Positions 20,401 through 33,539 of a stretch of 64,000 bases of DNA are shown here, one piece after another (positions within the stretch are counted from its first letter, which is position 1; each line of letters opens with the position of its first letter). The notes under the pieces were generated by a model, which did no database searches, had not been told where the DNA came from, and worked only from the letters and a program-made list of their open reading frames with translations. A program made the translations under genes and the position numbers. Origin of the DNA: Latrodectus hesperus. Lineage: Eukaryota; Arthropoda; Arachnida; Araneae; Theridiidae. The stretch covers positions 45,172,172 to 45,236,171 of the forward strand of contig CM075857.1 of assembly GCA_037975125.1 (NCBI GenBank), given 5' to 3'.

Positions 20401-23400
20401 TATGGCATTAGCTTCTATTTCACCATCGAAGGCGGTAGAAAAGATCCAATTGGCAATTAAAAACTAAGAAGCTCATTGTGGATGCCTGCTGCAGCACTTT
20501 GTGTTCTCTCCAAGATAGAGCCACCAATGTAAACACGCAAACATTCATTTTCAGGATAGCGAACATCAATATTTTTATTGCAAAAGATCTTAATTATGTG
20601 AATCACTCTCATTTCGTTCTGAGCAACATTTTGTATGAGATTAAGATTTATATTTAAATTCAAAAAGTCCAATGGACAAGAGGGAGGAGGTAAAAGTAGA
20701 TAATTATAATAGCTATTTCCAAAATACTTCATACTTCTTTTCTCTAATTTAATCTTTGTAGATAATCTTTCTTGCATGTAAAAGATCTGTCTAAAGTAAA
20801 GTATTGCATGTGTTCCAGACAATTGTCGAACGTAAATCTCGATATATATCTTGTCAAAAATATTATCAGCCAGTTTCGTTTGATTGATGCTGTTTCAACT
20901 TTTACTTTTCAAGATGTGTTTCTTTTTTCATATAATAACCAATAATCAAAAATAATTTCATTCTTTTCAAGACTTTTCGCACAAGATTGAATTACATTAT
21001 TCAATTTTACTCCTCCCTCCTTCACCAGAATACAGCTCAGTTATGGTACAGGTCTGTACAGTTTCTTAAAAATAAACAATGCTCACAACAATCACTTTTC
21101 CAAGCAAATCATTACTCGGAACATTCGTTAATCAGTTTAATTGTTTCTGATTTATAAGACAATTCGAGACAAGCGAATTTATTTTCTTTGATGCAAATTT
21201 TACTTTTCTATTGACCAAACTCGCTTTATCAATTCCTTCCAAATTTAAGAATAATTTTAAATTTCAATCGTTAAAATGATTTGTGAATTTAATGCAATAT
21301 TTTTATCTATTTCCATTAAAATTCTATTTTTTCTTTATTTATTGCTCAAACAGCTTGCTTTTTAAATCATTCGTTTTCATAAATGAAATAGGAAATATGA
21401 AAATAATTGAAATAATTAAATTGAAGTAGTAAAACAAATGTGATTTCTAAAAATGTGAAAACTGTACAAATTGTCGGTCAACTTCCATGTCTCGAATAGT
21501 ATAAATTTTGTTCATAGACCTATTTGACTAATATAAAAAAGATTTCTTTAGTTTATAAATAATTAATAAATTTCTTTTTCTCTTTTGATACACTTTCCTT
21601 TACATGTATCTATATATTGAAAATATATAAGCTATGTTATAAATACATTTTGATAATGATCTTAAGAGTTTAATTGTTTGAAGAAAATTTAAAAGAGTTA
21701 GATCGAAAAACTATGAGCATTTTGATCGTCACAATGAACAAAGGTAACTTTGTTTGTATGAATAATGTTTTAAAAGTTCTTTTGTGCTTTTGAGATGCAT
21801 CTTCACTAGCAGAACTTGCAAATCTTCAAGCTTCAAAGTAGTAATATTTTGTCCTCGATTGCTAACATTAATATTCAAAACAAAAATTCACATTTGCTAC
21901 TCGATACTATTTTTACCTCAAGACAAGAACATATTGATGGACAAACTTTTGCTGACATTTTTTTCATACTTTCATAAGGAATGGAGAAGCGAATAAATGA
22001 TTTATTCGCATCGTTAAATTTTGCTTTCAAAATTTCCCTTTTTTCATTTTTCAACATTTAGAATTCTTAATAACTTTGACCTGGCTTCTATTATATCATA
22101 TATCAAAATTATTGTATGCTGACTGGCGTGCTATTTTCTAATAGATGTCATGCAAAAAATGTTTCTCAGTGTCTTACTAGGCAGAATGTGCGTGTATGTG
22201 TTTTTTTCTATTCTTTTTTTTCACTTTCGGGACGAAGCGGGCACGCCCACTGGCTGACTCACTGTGTAATATGTCATCACCTTAGCTCCTTGTAGCACAA
22301 GATGAATTTATCCTAATAGGTAGCCAGGCATTGGAAAAAAATCTTCTTTTTACTAATGATTCAGTAAAAGAGTATCCGAAAATTTAATGTTGAAGCATTG
22401 TTGCCTGATAATTACGCGAAACGATGCAACGAAGTGCATCCCTTCGAGCTCGTGACATCATAAAAGAATTACATTAATAGATTCTTAATGTATATTTATT
22501 AATCCTATGTGTTTCTGGTATTTAGCATTTCACTCGCAATGTGTTCGTCTAACAGGACATTGTACCATGTCATTAGTATTACAAGTAATTTAAAAATAAG
22601 ATATAAAATGTATTGAAATTAATTTTATTTCTTGATGAATTGGGTTATCTCGATAAAAAGTTATCATTCATTACATCAAAACATAATCAGGAGAACTGAA
22701 ACGACAGTGAAATTCTTTGATACATTACAGTAAATCCTGTTATTTTTCAACAAATATTACATTGCTCCATCATTTTTATTATATCCAAACCGGGAATAAA
22801 GGCTCTACATAGGTTAATTTATCTTCTTCGCTAGTTAATTAATAAAATGAGTGTATTCATTAAAATTTGAATCTTTATCAATTTCTACAACTTTGAGTAA
22901 AATGATGCTTGAGTACTATGTTTTACGTTTTAATGAACTTAGCCTGATTTTATTGGAATCTTGGATCAAAACTCAAACAATTCCATTGTTTTAAAATATC
23001 CACGCTGAGTTGAATCATCATTATTTACTATGTCAAAAAAAGATAATATATGAAACAGGCTAGTATCTTTAATTCAATTTATATATTCAATGTATTAATA
23101 ACTTAAGTATACCTTTCACATCAATTTTAGATAAGTTTTCCCAAACTGGAGTGAATAATGCTTGATCAAGCGTTAAAAAGTCATTATGTTCCAATATCAC
23201 TGAGCGAAGTCTTGGCATATTTGTAAATAAATCTCTTGGTAACGAGCTTAATTTATTGTAACTGAAAATAAAAGAAGTCAAAATATAAATAAGTATCTCA
23301 ATTTCAAATAGCTTGCTTAACTTAAAATACATATGAGTTCAGTAAAAAGTAACTGAAGATTTTTAACATCTAAAATTTTGTGATCATGTAAAGAATTGCG

Positions 23401-26400
23401 CAATCAATATTATTTAAATTGACATGAAAGATAGAAATGGTTCGCCTATTTTAAATCAAATGTGTATTCTCTAAAGTTTATCGTCTGTAGTACTTTTTTT
23501 AAATATTTCAGTTACATTTGTATCTGAATTCAGTGCATTTGTAGAAAATTATTTAATAGAGTTAACAATGCAGAATTTATATTTATAAATACATTTTATC
23601 ATTATAAAAGGTTTAAAAGTGTTTTAACATTTTTTTAATCTAATATATAAAATTCTCGTGTCACAGTTTTCGTTGCCATACTCCTCCGAAACGGCTTGAC
23701 CGATTTTGATGAAATTTTTGTGCTTATCCGGTATCTATGAGAATCGGCCAACATCTATTTTTCATCCCTCTAAATGTTAGGGGTAGTACAACCCTAAAAT
23801 TTTTTTTATTTTTTGGTTAGTTCTGTAAGTTCCTAATAGATGGCGGTTTAGCATCTAAGTTGCACAGGTATTCGGCAGATGGCGACGTGTTTATTTTTCT
23901 AGATTATACCATCTTCGTGAAAATTATCGTGCGCGCGCAAGCGCGTGGTTAAATATAGAATTTACATATATTTTCATGATGTATAATGATACTATAACAA
24001 TTTTTCGTGAATCATTTTCATAATTATACTTTGTATTGTGTTATTATTGTGCAGTATTCAGTTTGAATATTTTTAATATTATAAATAGTAAAATAAAATT
24101 TTATTTATTACTGTTTTTCTCTACTAATTTTCATACCACCTCGAAAATATGTAAGTATTTCTTGATAGCCTTTTATTATTTTTTATTTTTATTTTATAAT
24201 TTGATAATTATTAATTTATTCAGTAGAACATTTTGATCTAATTTATTTATTCAAATGATAAATTCTTTTAATTTTTTTATTTCAGTATAATGCCGCGGAA
24301 AAAATTTTTAGTTTTAATATAATTTAAAATTAAAATAATAATAGTTCGATGTCAATGTTATCTACCTCATTTATAACAATTTATTTTTAGATGTCTTTAA
24401 TTTATATAGTATATTTTATAAGTAAGTCACTGATTACAAACTATAATTTAATATAAGATGAATAAAATGTAAATTCAGAAAGTATATGTTGATTTGTGCT
24501 TAATTTCAAAATTTCGATACTTTACCTATTACTATAATACTATAAATTTTGGTGAAACGTTTTATTTTTAATCTCCTATGAATGAACCTATTCTAAATTT
24601 TTTTAGAAAATATTAATTTGATTGAACCCAAGAATTAGTAAAAAATTGATTCAATGTATTTTAAAAACTCAGCCACTGCAACGCGTGGCTGGGTCATCTT
24701 GTTTAATGATAAAAATATCGATATTAAAAATGCATATTTTAATTATGATATTAAAATTGTAATTTTAATACTATTAAAAACATCAACTTTAATAGTTTTT
24801 CATAAAACATTTTATTAAATGTTTAAGAATTATTTTTGAAAACAATAAAATAAATTTGAATGTAATATACACACAAACATATGCATATATTTAAAGCAAA
24901 TCTACAAATATTACATGTGATTTTAATGCATGCAAGATTAGGAATAATAAATACAAATTTTGAAAAAAATTAGCTATTCATTCATCAAGAAAGCAGCTAA
25001 AAGTAGAATTAACAAATATACATGGTGGAAAATTTTTAACCATATTTTGTACCAATGTGATCAATTACCCCTGATGAAGTTAATCAAATATTGGTACTTT
25101 ATCACATACTTCATTACTTCATTTTGTTCTGTTTAGTAAACTGAGCTTCAATTTTATTGGTATTTTTGATATTTTCATTTTATTGTTTGTTTCTGTAGCG
25201 TATATTTCAAGGGGGAAAACTTCGAATATATATGCAGGTATATAGGTAAAGAATTATTATTATCAATTAAGCAACAATGATGTTCATCACTGTCCTCTTA
25301 TATTTTACAGATCTGTATTGCTACATATTGGCTGTTGGACTTGATCGGATTTAGTCTTATGAAATATTTAGCAACATTTTCCGTCATGATTGGAATTACA
25401 GCAAAAATCAAAGCACTTAAATTCCATAAGGATTCCAGTTAATAAGACCAGAGAATAAAGCAATAGTTGTACGCATTTATATTCACAAATATACGCATTA
25501 AATATAATCATATTTAATATATAAATATCCATATATTCAGAAAAAAATATAAAAATTATAAATATTCTTCATAAATTATCAAGTTGAATATAAAAACCAA
25601 AATCAAATCCTTGATAAATATTTGTATTTTTGAAAAATATTGATTGATAATATTAAATAATTAAAGGCTTTTTTATCACATGAAGTTGAATTAAACGTGT
25701 GGTGTGTGTTTAATTCAACTTTATGTAATAAGAACTTTATATAGCACAAAGTTGAATTTATATATATGGAAATTCTGTTGTTTGGATAAAAATAATATCA
25801 TTTTTTAAATAAAATGTCACTGTGTGTGACCATAAGTATAAACTGGAAAAATCTTTCAACTAACTTAATTTCTTACATATTATTTATGAACATTTGTATA
25901 TAAGCTTAAGATATCTTCTGGTAAGCAGTTGATTGTTTGGATTTCCGTAGTAAAATAATTTATTCAAATATAAAATATTACCAAATTATTCATGCAGCCA
26001 ATTAATGTTTCAGACTTTATCATCTCCTTAATGAATTTCCATTAAGTAAAAATTCTGTCATACTTACCTCAAAATTAACTGTACTAATTCATTCGCGGGA
26101 TTGGGAAACATACTTCTTTTCAAATTTGAAATCAAGTTATATTTCAGAGACAGCGTGTCAAGGTAATTAAATGTTGAAAAAGCTTCTTCTGAAATGAATG
26201 ATATCTGGTCATGCGTCAGTTGCAGATTTGTTAAATTAAGTCCAGCTATTCCTTTTACTTCATCATCAATAGCCTCGAGCCCAATCTCAAACGTTCTGAT
26301 CTCCCTTAAAGCAGCCAAGTTCCGCAATTGTGACCAATCCAAACCATTTAAAATTGGACTCTCTTGAATGAGTATTGTTTTCAAACTCTTTTCCAGTCCA

Positions 26401-26711
26401 ACGAAAGCAGTATCTGTGTCGCTGAGAGACATGAGGGTGGTAGTTGACAAGACCAGGTTCTCGAATTCGAAGCCTTTGAAAAGATCCTCGGGAAAATAAA
26501 GAAGATTGGAATCTAATATTTGAACACTTCTAATTGGAGTGGATCGCATGTTGCTGACAGATTGTCTCAGATTGTCCACATTATTTGCTTCAACGCATGT
26601 AATCGTGGAAGTAAAATTTCCAATCATTCTGCAGGAACAGGGAGGAATGTTTTCTTTGGGGCATCCCATAGCCACACCAAAGATTAAGGAAAAGGAGAAA
26701 ATAAAAATCAT
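17261..26711 (-). CDS. LRR secreted protein, gene 2 of cluster (complete)
   Basis: Exons are 26711-26068, 23261-23113 and 17403-17261, which join to 936 nt (311 aa plus TGA). Signal peptide 1-16; N-cap cysteines 17, 25, 27, 39; leucine-rich repeats; C-cap cysteines 270, 272, 290 and 311 in the pattern RCDC...WGSC...LWC-stop. Splice sites are GTAAGT/TTCAG for intron 1 and GTATAC/TTCTAG for intron 2, phases 2 and 1. Intron 1 (2.8 kb) carries a Helitron, and intron 2 (5.7 kb) carries a non-LTR relic and two TA arrays close to exon 3. An AATAAA lies 109 bp past the stop. Likely an extracellular recognition or scaffold protein; the ligand is unknown. The short extra exon 3 would be missed by ORF-based annotation. 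Confidence 0.88.
17404..23112 (-). other. Gene 2 intron 2
   Basis: 5.7 kb. The block at about 17910-18500 is homologous to about 41810-42350 in gene 3 intron 2, with shared phrases such as acaaatttaatcgaat. It also holds the non-LTR RNase H relic (19.9-20.7 kb). Around 18062-18150 the phrase acacaacgta-gaaattctta occurs twice. The remaining stretches, 18500-19880 and 20830-23080, are AT-rich without features I can support. Confidence 0.6.
19880..20720 (-). pseudogene. Non-LTR retrotransposon RNase H relic
   Basis: In several frames the minus strand spells an RNase H domain of Jockey-like elements: an IGGS motif where YTDGS is expected, then AFDGEIEANAIAIQQLS, a serine/lysine DSK-like block, SHCGILGNEKADAL, and the post-domain phrase LIGHDCLRDHIYRI. 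The first catalytic Asp appears changed to Gly (VYIGGS), and stops and frameshifts interrupt the domain. It is dead and lies inside gene 2 intron 2, in the same orientation as the gene. Confidence 0.7.
23113..23261 (-). CDS. Gene 2 exon 2 (LRR segment)
   Basis: 149 nt between a TTTTCAG acceptor and a G|GTATAC donor. It encodes SYNKLSSLPRDLFTNMP and ends KIDVK. Same length, phase and residue register as the other copies. Confidence 0.9.
23639..24701 (+). mobile_element. Non-autonomous Helitron
   Basis: Begins TCTAATATATAAAATTCTCG followed by the TCCTCCGAAACGGCTTGACC region characteristic of Helitron 5' ends. It ends with a hairpin AGCCAC-loop-GTGGCT and GGGTCATCTTG before a T, close to the canonical CTRR end (here CTTG). 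Inserted between A and T as expected, with no target duplication. No Rep/helicase reading frame remains. It lies inside gene 2 intron 1. Confidence 0.78.
25045..25160. repeat. Diverged copy of the foldback-element end
   Basis: Shares ttggtactttat and the surrounding caatgtg-tcaa...cccctgatgaag block with the right arm near 3015-3065. Only one arm is present. Confidence 0.55.
26068..26711 (-). CDS. Gene 2 exon 1
   Basis: 644 nt from ATG to the GAG|GTAAGT donor. The N-cap begins at Cys17 (CPKENIPPCSC). Sequons NFT (N32) and NLT (N159) are present. The last residues before the junction read VQLIL and splice to SYNKLSSLP in exon 2. Confidence 0.92.
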
Positions 26712-26795
26712 CGTGAATTTTCGAGTTACGTGAATTCAAAAGTTTAATAAGTAAATGAAGGCATTGGAGTTTATACTTTTGAATATTTTGATTAT

Positions 26796-26810
26796 GACAG
26801 TAACAGCTGG
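26796..26810 (-). promoter_or_regulatory. Conserved upstream motif of gene 2
   Basis: Minus-strand CCAGCTGTTACTGTC, 85 bp above the ATG. In this copy a TATAAA-like stretch (GTATAAAC, about 26779-26772) lies between the motif and the ATG; it is not conserved in the other copies. Confidence 0.45.
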
Positions 26811-27299
26811 CTCTTTTTCCATTATCTTATTAGTGATTGACATGAGGAATTTCGCTGAAATATTTATTTATTGTTTCATTCAATTGTGTAATTCATTGCT
26901 AACATTTGCTGTTTGAGTAATTTAGCGAATAAGTCTGTAAAAATTTTTTTAATCAAATAACTCAATTTTTTAATTAATGAAAAATAAATACATTTTTTAT
27001 TATTTTAAATTTTTAGTCAGTGAAATGTATCTTATAAATACGTTAGAGATTTATGATATAAATGTAATCGATTTTAATATTTGTAATTAAAATTTCGGTA
27101 AGCAAATTATTAAAAACAAAGTAAAATTGAAATTTATTTTATTACGTCTATATCTGATTTTATTTAAAATTTATCGTATCTGCTATTTATGATTAATTTT
27201 ACGACTTTTTTTTCTGGGAAGTTTGCTGAATAATTTTTGTTTGCTCTAAATTATATATCAACCTAGTGAACAATAATACAAAACCAAAAACAGTTACAG

Positions 27300-28160
27300 A
27301 AATTTTTTCCTCATTGTCCTAGAAATACAATGAATAAATTTTCTAGGGGTGCAAAGAAGGACGCCATTACAATTTCATCCATCGAAGACCTTATAGTTAA
27401 CTGAATGACTATATGAATGGCATAGTCGAAATACGTGTAGCTATACCAGTAAACCAAGTGATTGGACATCACTTGCATCGTACAGACATGTACAAACACA
27501 ACTACAAGCTGATGTTGGTAGAAATGGTTGATGCCATGAAGCTGTTATCAAAATGAAAACTCTGTAAAGCATGCACAAATGTGAGACCACCGAAGGATAT
27601 CTGCAGACAAATTTATATCATCGTCCACTATCCAACATGCTAGTTTCTACCATATCACTTGCAGATTTTACTGCCTTTTCAATGCACTTGACTGAAACTG
27701 AGTCATGCTCACATATGTCTTTAAAATATCTGCCACAATATAGACAGTCATCTGCAGTGGTATCGTAGTTGACCATCATGGCTGAGAATATATTAGCACG
27801 GCATAATACTCAGCAATGAATCGCATTTCTCAGTTGGATCAGATGACCATGGCATTTGTGTTTGCAAGCTCCAGGCCAGTGATTTCAATCAGGCTGTTTT
27901 TTAAAGAGAAATATACAGCCATTCTATTGTAATGGGTTGGTTTGATTTCTCTTACAGCATAAGGTCATCTCTAACCATCATATGTACACTTTTGTTGTTT
28001 CCAATCTTTCAGAGATCTAGAGGCAGCTAGATCAGATCCATGGCAGCGTGAACCCTGGCGAAGTTGAGCATCAGTATTAAAGAAGGTAGAGGTTAGTGAG
28101 GACATCTGGAGCACGTTAGGAAGATATACTCTTTTAACAACATATTAATAGGTTGATATC
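27300..28160 (-). other. Unrecognised coding-like remnant
   Basis: A GC-elevated island in AT-rich DNA between genes 2 and 3. Read on the minus strand, fragments such as MMVNYDTTADDCLYCGRYFK and DLAASRSLKDWKQQK appear in different frames with stops between them. I do not recognise a family. It may be a decayed retroelement or pseudogene. Confidence 0.3.
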
Positions 28161-31100
28161 ATCTTAAGGCAAGTGGCATAATCTTTAATGGCACGTTATC
28201 CTGAGTCCGTCCCGCTATGGATGAATTAATTCATCGATAGCGGATCTGGTTCAGGATGATTTACAGTTATTATAACTCTCGCATGTCAATGAATTAGTTC
28301 CGTGCATTTCATGCATTTCTTACCCCAAAAACTTCAACAGACCTTTTACAAGTTAAAAATGTCTATTAAATAGTATTCCACCAGGTTCTAACATCCCAAA
28401 ATAATCACATCTGAAGCAGCATTAATGAATACCTTGAAAAATGTATCACGACATAATTTTAGAGATATTCCTTGCCCAGATCTATAAAACTGTGTATCGT
28501 TGAGAGGACTTCTTCTCCATTTGTTGATTTAAAAAACTCAACATACGATTGTTCGCCTTAGATAAGTCCATTAACATTAATATTTTTTATTATTTATGGG
28601 TAAATTGTACAAATATCTATTCTCAAGAAAATAAAGAAAATATACAGTGGCTTTCTTTTAGGTACTTCGATTATTTTTTTATCAAAAGCGTGTACATATG
28701 TGTATACTAAATATCAATAATAATTGAAATTTAAATAATGAAGGAAATTACTTTATTTCTTCAGGAATTGTTTTAACATAGTGGACACGCCTGAGAAGAA
28801 TGGTATGTGTAAATAAGAATCAAGACTAACATTAAGTATACTGTATATCACATGTAATTACAAATATTTATAATCACAAATATACCAAAATTAGAGAAAC
28901 ATCTATTAAGTGTTTTCTTAAATATTATTAAAAATATTAGGAACCTAAAAAAATCAGTAAATCGTAATATAATTCAAGTATTAATTATGATTGTAATTAA
29001 TACTGATATAAAAATAATTATGATTATAATTAATACTTGAATTATATTATGATTTACTTATTTTTTATATTAAGGCACATAAAGTCTGCCAAGGACTTGA
29101 GCTCAATCGAATTTTAAATTTAAACAAATTTTATTAATTCATAAATAAAAGAATATTAAAATTAATTACGTGAAACCAGTTGGATAATTTTAATAAGGAA
29201 TATAGGTATATTAAAAGTAATGTAACATGAATTTCAGAACTATTCACATGTGTGCAACGTAAAATAAAAATTGAAAATATTAAATTTATAAGTAATAAAA
29301 AATACAATATTACTATAAAAGCCCTTACAGTATCAAATGAATAGAATGTTTTGCAACACTAATTTAAGTAATCGATGTAAATGTCATTTAATAATGCTTT
29401 TTTCAGCATTTATTTCAAATCTGTATGCACTAAATCATCTCAAATAATGAATGGTTTTATTGCCCACTGAATGCTCACATGTTAAGAGGCATTTCTTTAT
29501 CGTTTTTTATTATTACAATATCCTTCTAGTTCAGTTTTACACGATGGTTTCTTATACAATTCAGATTTAAGATTCAACCAAGAATTAAAATATTCTTGTT
29601 AAAGTGTACATTTTACAATATGCAAGCACTGCAGAAATAATTGTTTTAGTATTCTTCATAATATCAATGTATTTATAATAAGTAAGCAAATTGATTATCT
29701 GCAAAAAAGTTCTTTCGTAGCTGTCAGTGTGATTCATTATCGTCATAATATTTAACAACTTGACAACAAACGATTTCTCTCTCTGTTTTCATCTGGCATA
29801 TGTTTAATAATACTATAATTTTTCTAAAATATCTCTCTACCAGAATTTATGGTTTTACTTCAGATTTCTTCATTTTCCAATTTTTCTGACTTTAACATTA
29901 AAAATCAGTGATGAATTATCTGAGTAATTAAGTGCTAACATTCATCGGTTTATGACAATCTTGTAAGATTCTAAGATAAAACAAGTAAGAATTGCTTTGT
30001 GAGATCTTTTTAGTCCATTCAAGAATTATTCTAGAAAATGAATATGTTAACAGGAAAATGTCATAGTTCATAACTTTATTTTCTTATGAAAAATGAACCA
30101 GTATGATCTATTTCCACAATATAAAGCAGATTATTAGTTTGTTTTAGGATAAATAAAGGTAAAGATAATGTGCTATTTTGTTTATATGATGAAGAATTCT
30201 CAACGCTATATTTTGTGCCCCATTTAACATTTTTCTGGAATTCATCACTCAATATGCTTTACGGAAAAAGTAGGAAAAATACTGCTACACCATAAAGTAA
30301 GTTTATTAGCAAGAATATCAGTAAATAAATATTTAATAGAATGGTTGTAAGATTTTGCTCCTGAAAATTTAGTATGAAATTTACAGTCGTTTTCTAATAT
30401 GTAATATGCCTTCATTACTCAAAGATTAATGCGCATGATAATTTTTAAAGTTTTTAGAAATGAACTTTTGTGATTTAAAATTCTTAAATTTCATGAGGAA
30501 AATGGTCATGTTGAATTTATTTTGTTAAAAATAATTCAGTAGTAAAGACAATTCCTTCTGTGAAACGTCTGCTTATAGTATTTCTTTCTTAAAGTAAGCA
30601 TAAATCTATTTAGCCATTCAGACTTTATTTTTATTTTGCCATTTTTGAAAGTGCTCAACAAGAAATTTCTAAAAGTGCTTGTGGGATTCAAAACGATATT
30701 AAAATTTGCTGCGTGTTATGTATGAATGTCATATTATATATTTGTCTCATCTCTAACTTAAATTCATAAATTTCTATTAGTAAACAAAAAAATTTTACAG
30801 CAAACATTTTCCGAGATAACCAAACTAGTTCGTTAAGTTTAAGCTCCGTAATTACCCCAGATGAAAAATATTCCATGTGTGATACTACCACGTAATAAAA
30901 TTTACATGATAATTATAATAAAACACCATTTTAATTTTACTTATATTTTTTCCGCAACTCGAGAACTTCTTACAAGCATCTGTTGAACAGTCTTTATGGA
31001 GATTACATGAACTACTATCAAGTTATCATCACAAATACGGAATTATTTTCTCTCCAAAAACGAATTTTTTTAAAATTTATTTAGTGTGTATTTAGTGCAC

Positions 31101-33340
31101 TTTGTAATTCTTACGCTGGTAATAAGAATTTTTCATCAATGTGATTCACAATTTTGACATAATGTAAATCATCAGTTCACATAATTAAGTGTAAATCCAT
31201 CACATGTGAGTCAATTTTCCCATTTTTTCATCAATATAGTATTACCTAGCATTCTTAAGTAAACGAGAATACGCTACTGCACCTTTTGTCTAGAAAATGC
31301 AGTGCCAAATAAATGTATTTCCTTAGCTTTATTTAGATTTAAGTTATAGGAAAGGAATTCACAAAAAATACAATTTTTTAATTTTTCTTCTTTATTGTAC
31401 CATTTAATTTTCATTCATTGCACTCACAATTGCCTACAAAATCAGAAAATTCATCATTAAAATTTAACATGAAGTATCAAAGATTTTATGTTTCTTGTAA
31501 TTTTACCTTCAATTTAAAGGTTAATAAGAAAGTTTATAAATTAAAAATAGTTACAATTATTTTGAATATATTTTTATAATATATAATAGAATATTTTTTA
31601 CCAATTTCATCATGTAAAAATCTTTTTCGAAGAAAGTTTTACTATTATTCCTTGAATAGTATTTGTAACATGATTTTTAAATGAACTATAATCGTGAAGT
31701 ATTTAATATTCAAGATTTGAACAATTGATAATATATTAACCCATTTTGAAAATACCGTAAATAAAAACTTCTGATCTGCCTTTTTAGTTCAATTGTTAAG
31801 TTAAATAGGATTTTATTTTTATGATCCTCAATAGATTAGAATTTTAGATAATTATCTTTAAATGTTTTCTATATTCGAAATATTAACAATTTAAATTTTC
31901 GAATATTCTCCTTTATCGAATTTTAGAAACCGTCTTTTTAATTCAGGATATTTTTAACGTCAGATATTGATTTTGATTCAGACTCAGTAAACCTTATTTT
32001 ATAATACAGATTTATGATTTCACCCATTACATTATATCGACAATTTTGAATTTTTAACTTACATTTAGAAGAAAAGTGTTAGAAGAAAATTTATGTACAT
32101 AAAATTGCATCTTCAAATTTTAAACTTTCTTTTTTGTTCATTTCCAAACTCAGATTTTTCTAATTTATGTATGCTTTGATTACAGTAAAATCAGTTAGGG
32201 TCAATAACCATAGTTCATGAAAAAGGCAGAAGAAATTCTTATTCTTCTCTTTTTTTAATTTTTTTATTTCTGATATCCAAATTTGTCTCCATTTGCTTGG
32301 AATTTATAATTATATTAGAAGTCTCATGAATCTCAACTTCTTAAGTAATAAAATTCATAAACTATGGTGTTATATTTCTTGCATTTATATTCGACATTGA
32401 ATTTTAAATTCACTATGTTAGACTTTACAATAAATGACCTTAAAAACTCATAATCTCTCAATACAGCCTACAGAAAATTTAAGCTTTTTATATGGGTTTA
32501 AAAAGAAACAGTGCTTTCACTACTTTTCCATTTTAGGGTTTTTTTTTTATCTCTTTACAGTTCAAAACTTTATTCATGTGAGAAAAATTACTAAATCCAT
32601 TTAGTTTAATATGTTTTTAATCAAAATACTTAAAATTAACATTTAAAATGTGGAAATAAAAATTGAAGTAGCCTGTAAACAGTGATTTGAAATATATTTT
32701 TCAACTTTTGCCATCTTAAATATTCTTACTGATACACACAATTTTCAAGGGAAATATAGTATTCTAAAACTAAAATAGGCTCACTATAATATTTCAGAAT
32801 AAAACTTTTAAGTAACCAAATGCACATTTTTCTTCAAACTTTATGGTAAATTGAATTTTCATTAGTGGATTAATAAGTAATTACAATGTTTGAATTTATA
32901 GTTTGTTCTAAATAATATTAAGAGCTTAATAATTAATTAAGTTTTTATTTAAGATAAGATAATTAAGATTACATCAACTAAGTTTTTCTTCATATTTTAA
33001 TATTGCATTATATGTTTTGTTCTCGACTTAGAAATCACTATTTTTAAAACACATAACATTAAAATTTCTTGGTAATGTCGTTAAATTCAGTTTGCTTAGT
33101 TTAATTTTCCCATACAATTCCTTTTCTCATATTCTTTCTATCAAAAATTATAAAATGTTTTTATTTAATTTTGGAGTTATTTAATATTAGTTTACCAAAT
33201 GTCAATTTTTGCACACCATAACTAATTAAATCGGTGTAAAAATCGGCCCACAAACTGCAAAGGAAGAGAATCTGATTGACAAAAGCATTTTCCATTATTC
33301 CCCGTAATTATGTTTAGATAATATATATAAAATGTGTGGA
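28160..33340. other. AT-rich intergenic DNA between genes 2 and 3
   Basis: No gene seen. The part at about 30930-31620 is homologous to about 11040-11640 between genes 1 and 2, with shared phrases like tattttttcc / tttatggagatta and cttgtaattttacc. It is therefore part of the duplicated unit. Confidence 0.55.
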
Positions 33341-33345
33341 AAACT

Positions 33346-33537
33346 CAGGGCCCGATATAGCCTAATTGGGGACCAGGGAGAAAATTTCTTTGGGGAACCG
33401 CTTTGTTTCAGAACAACAAACTTTCTATTCGATTTGGCGAAACGATTCTATTCGTATAACCATGTAAAATAAACTTTCTATTTAATGTAAGGGCCGCAGG
33501 CAATATCCCAGCATGCCCCTGTCTTAATCAGGCTCTG
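33346..33537. mobile_element. Short hAT-like MITE
   Basis: 192 bp with imperfect ends CAGGGCCCGATATAG and, on the other strand, CAGAGCCTGATTAAG. The interior is unusually GC-rich for this window (ggggaccagggag; cagcatgcccctg). The ends resemble hAT MITEs. A clean 8-bp duplication was not found, so the class is tentative. Confidence 0.55.
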
Positions 33538-33539
33538 AG

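Larger units (their letters stand above)
23262..26067 (-). other. Gene 2 intron 1
   Basis: 2806 bp, with GTAAGT at 26067 and TTTTCAG before 23261. It holds the Helitron and a dispersed-repeat fragment at about 25045-25160. The rest (25170-26060) is AT-rich with nothing further seen. Confidence 0.7.
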
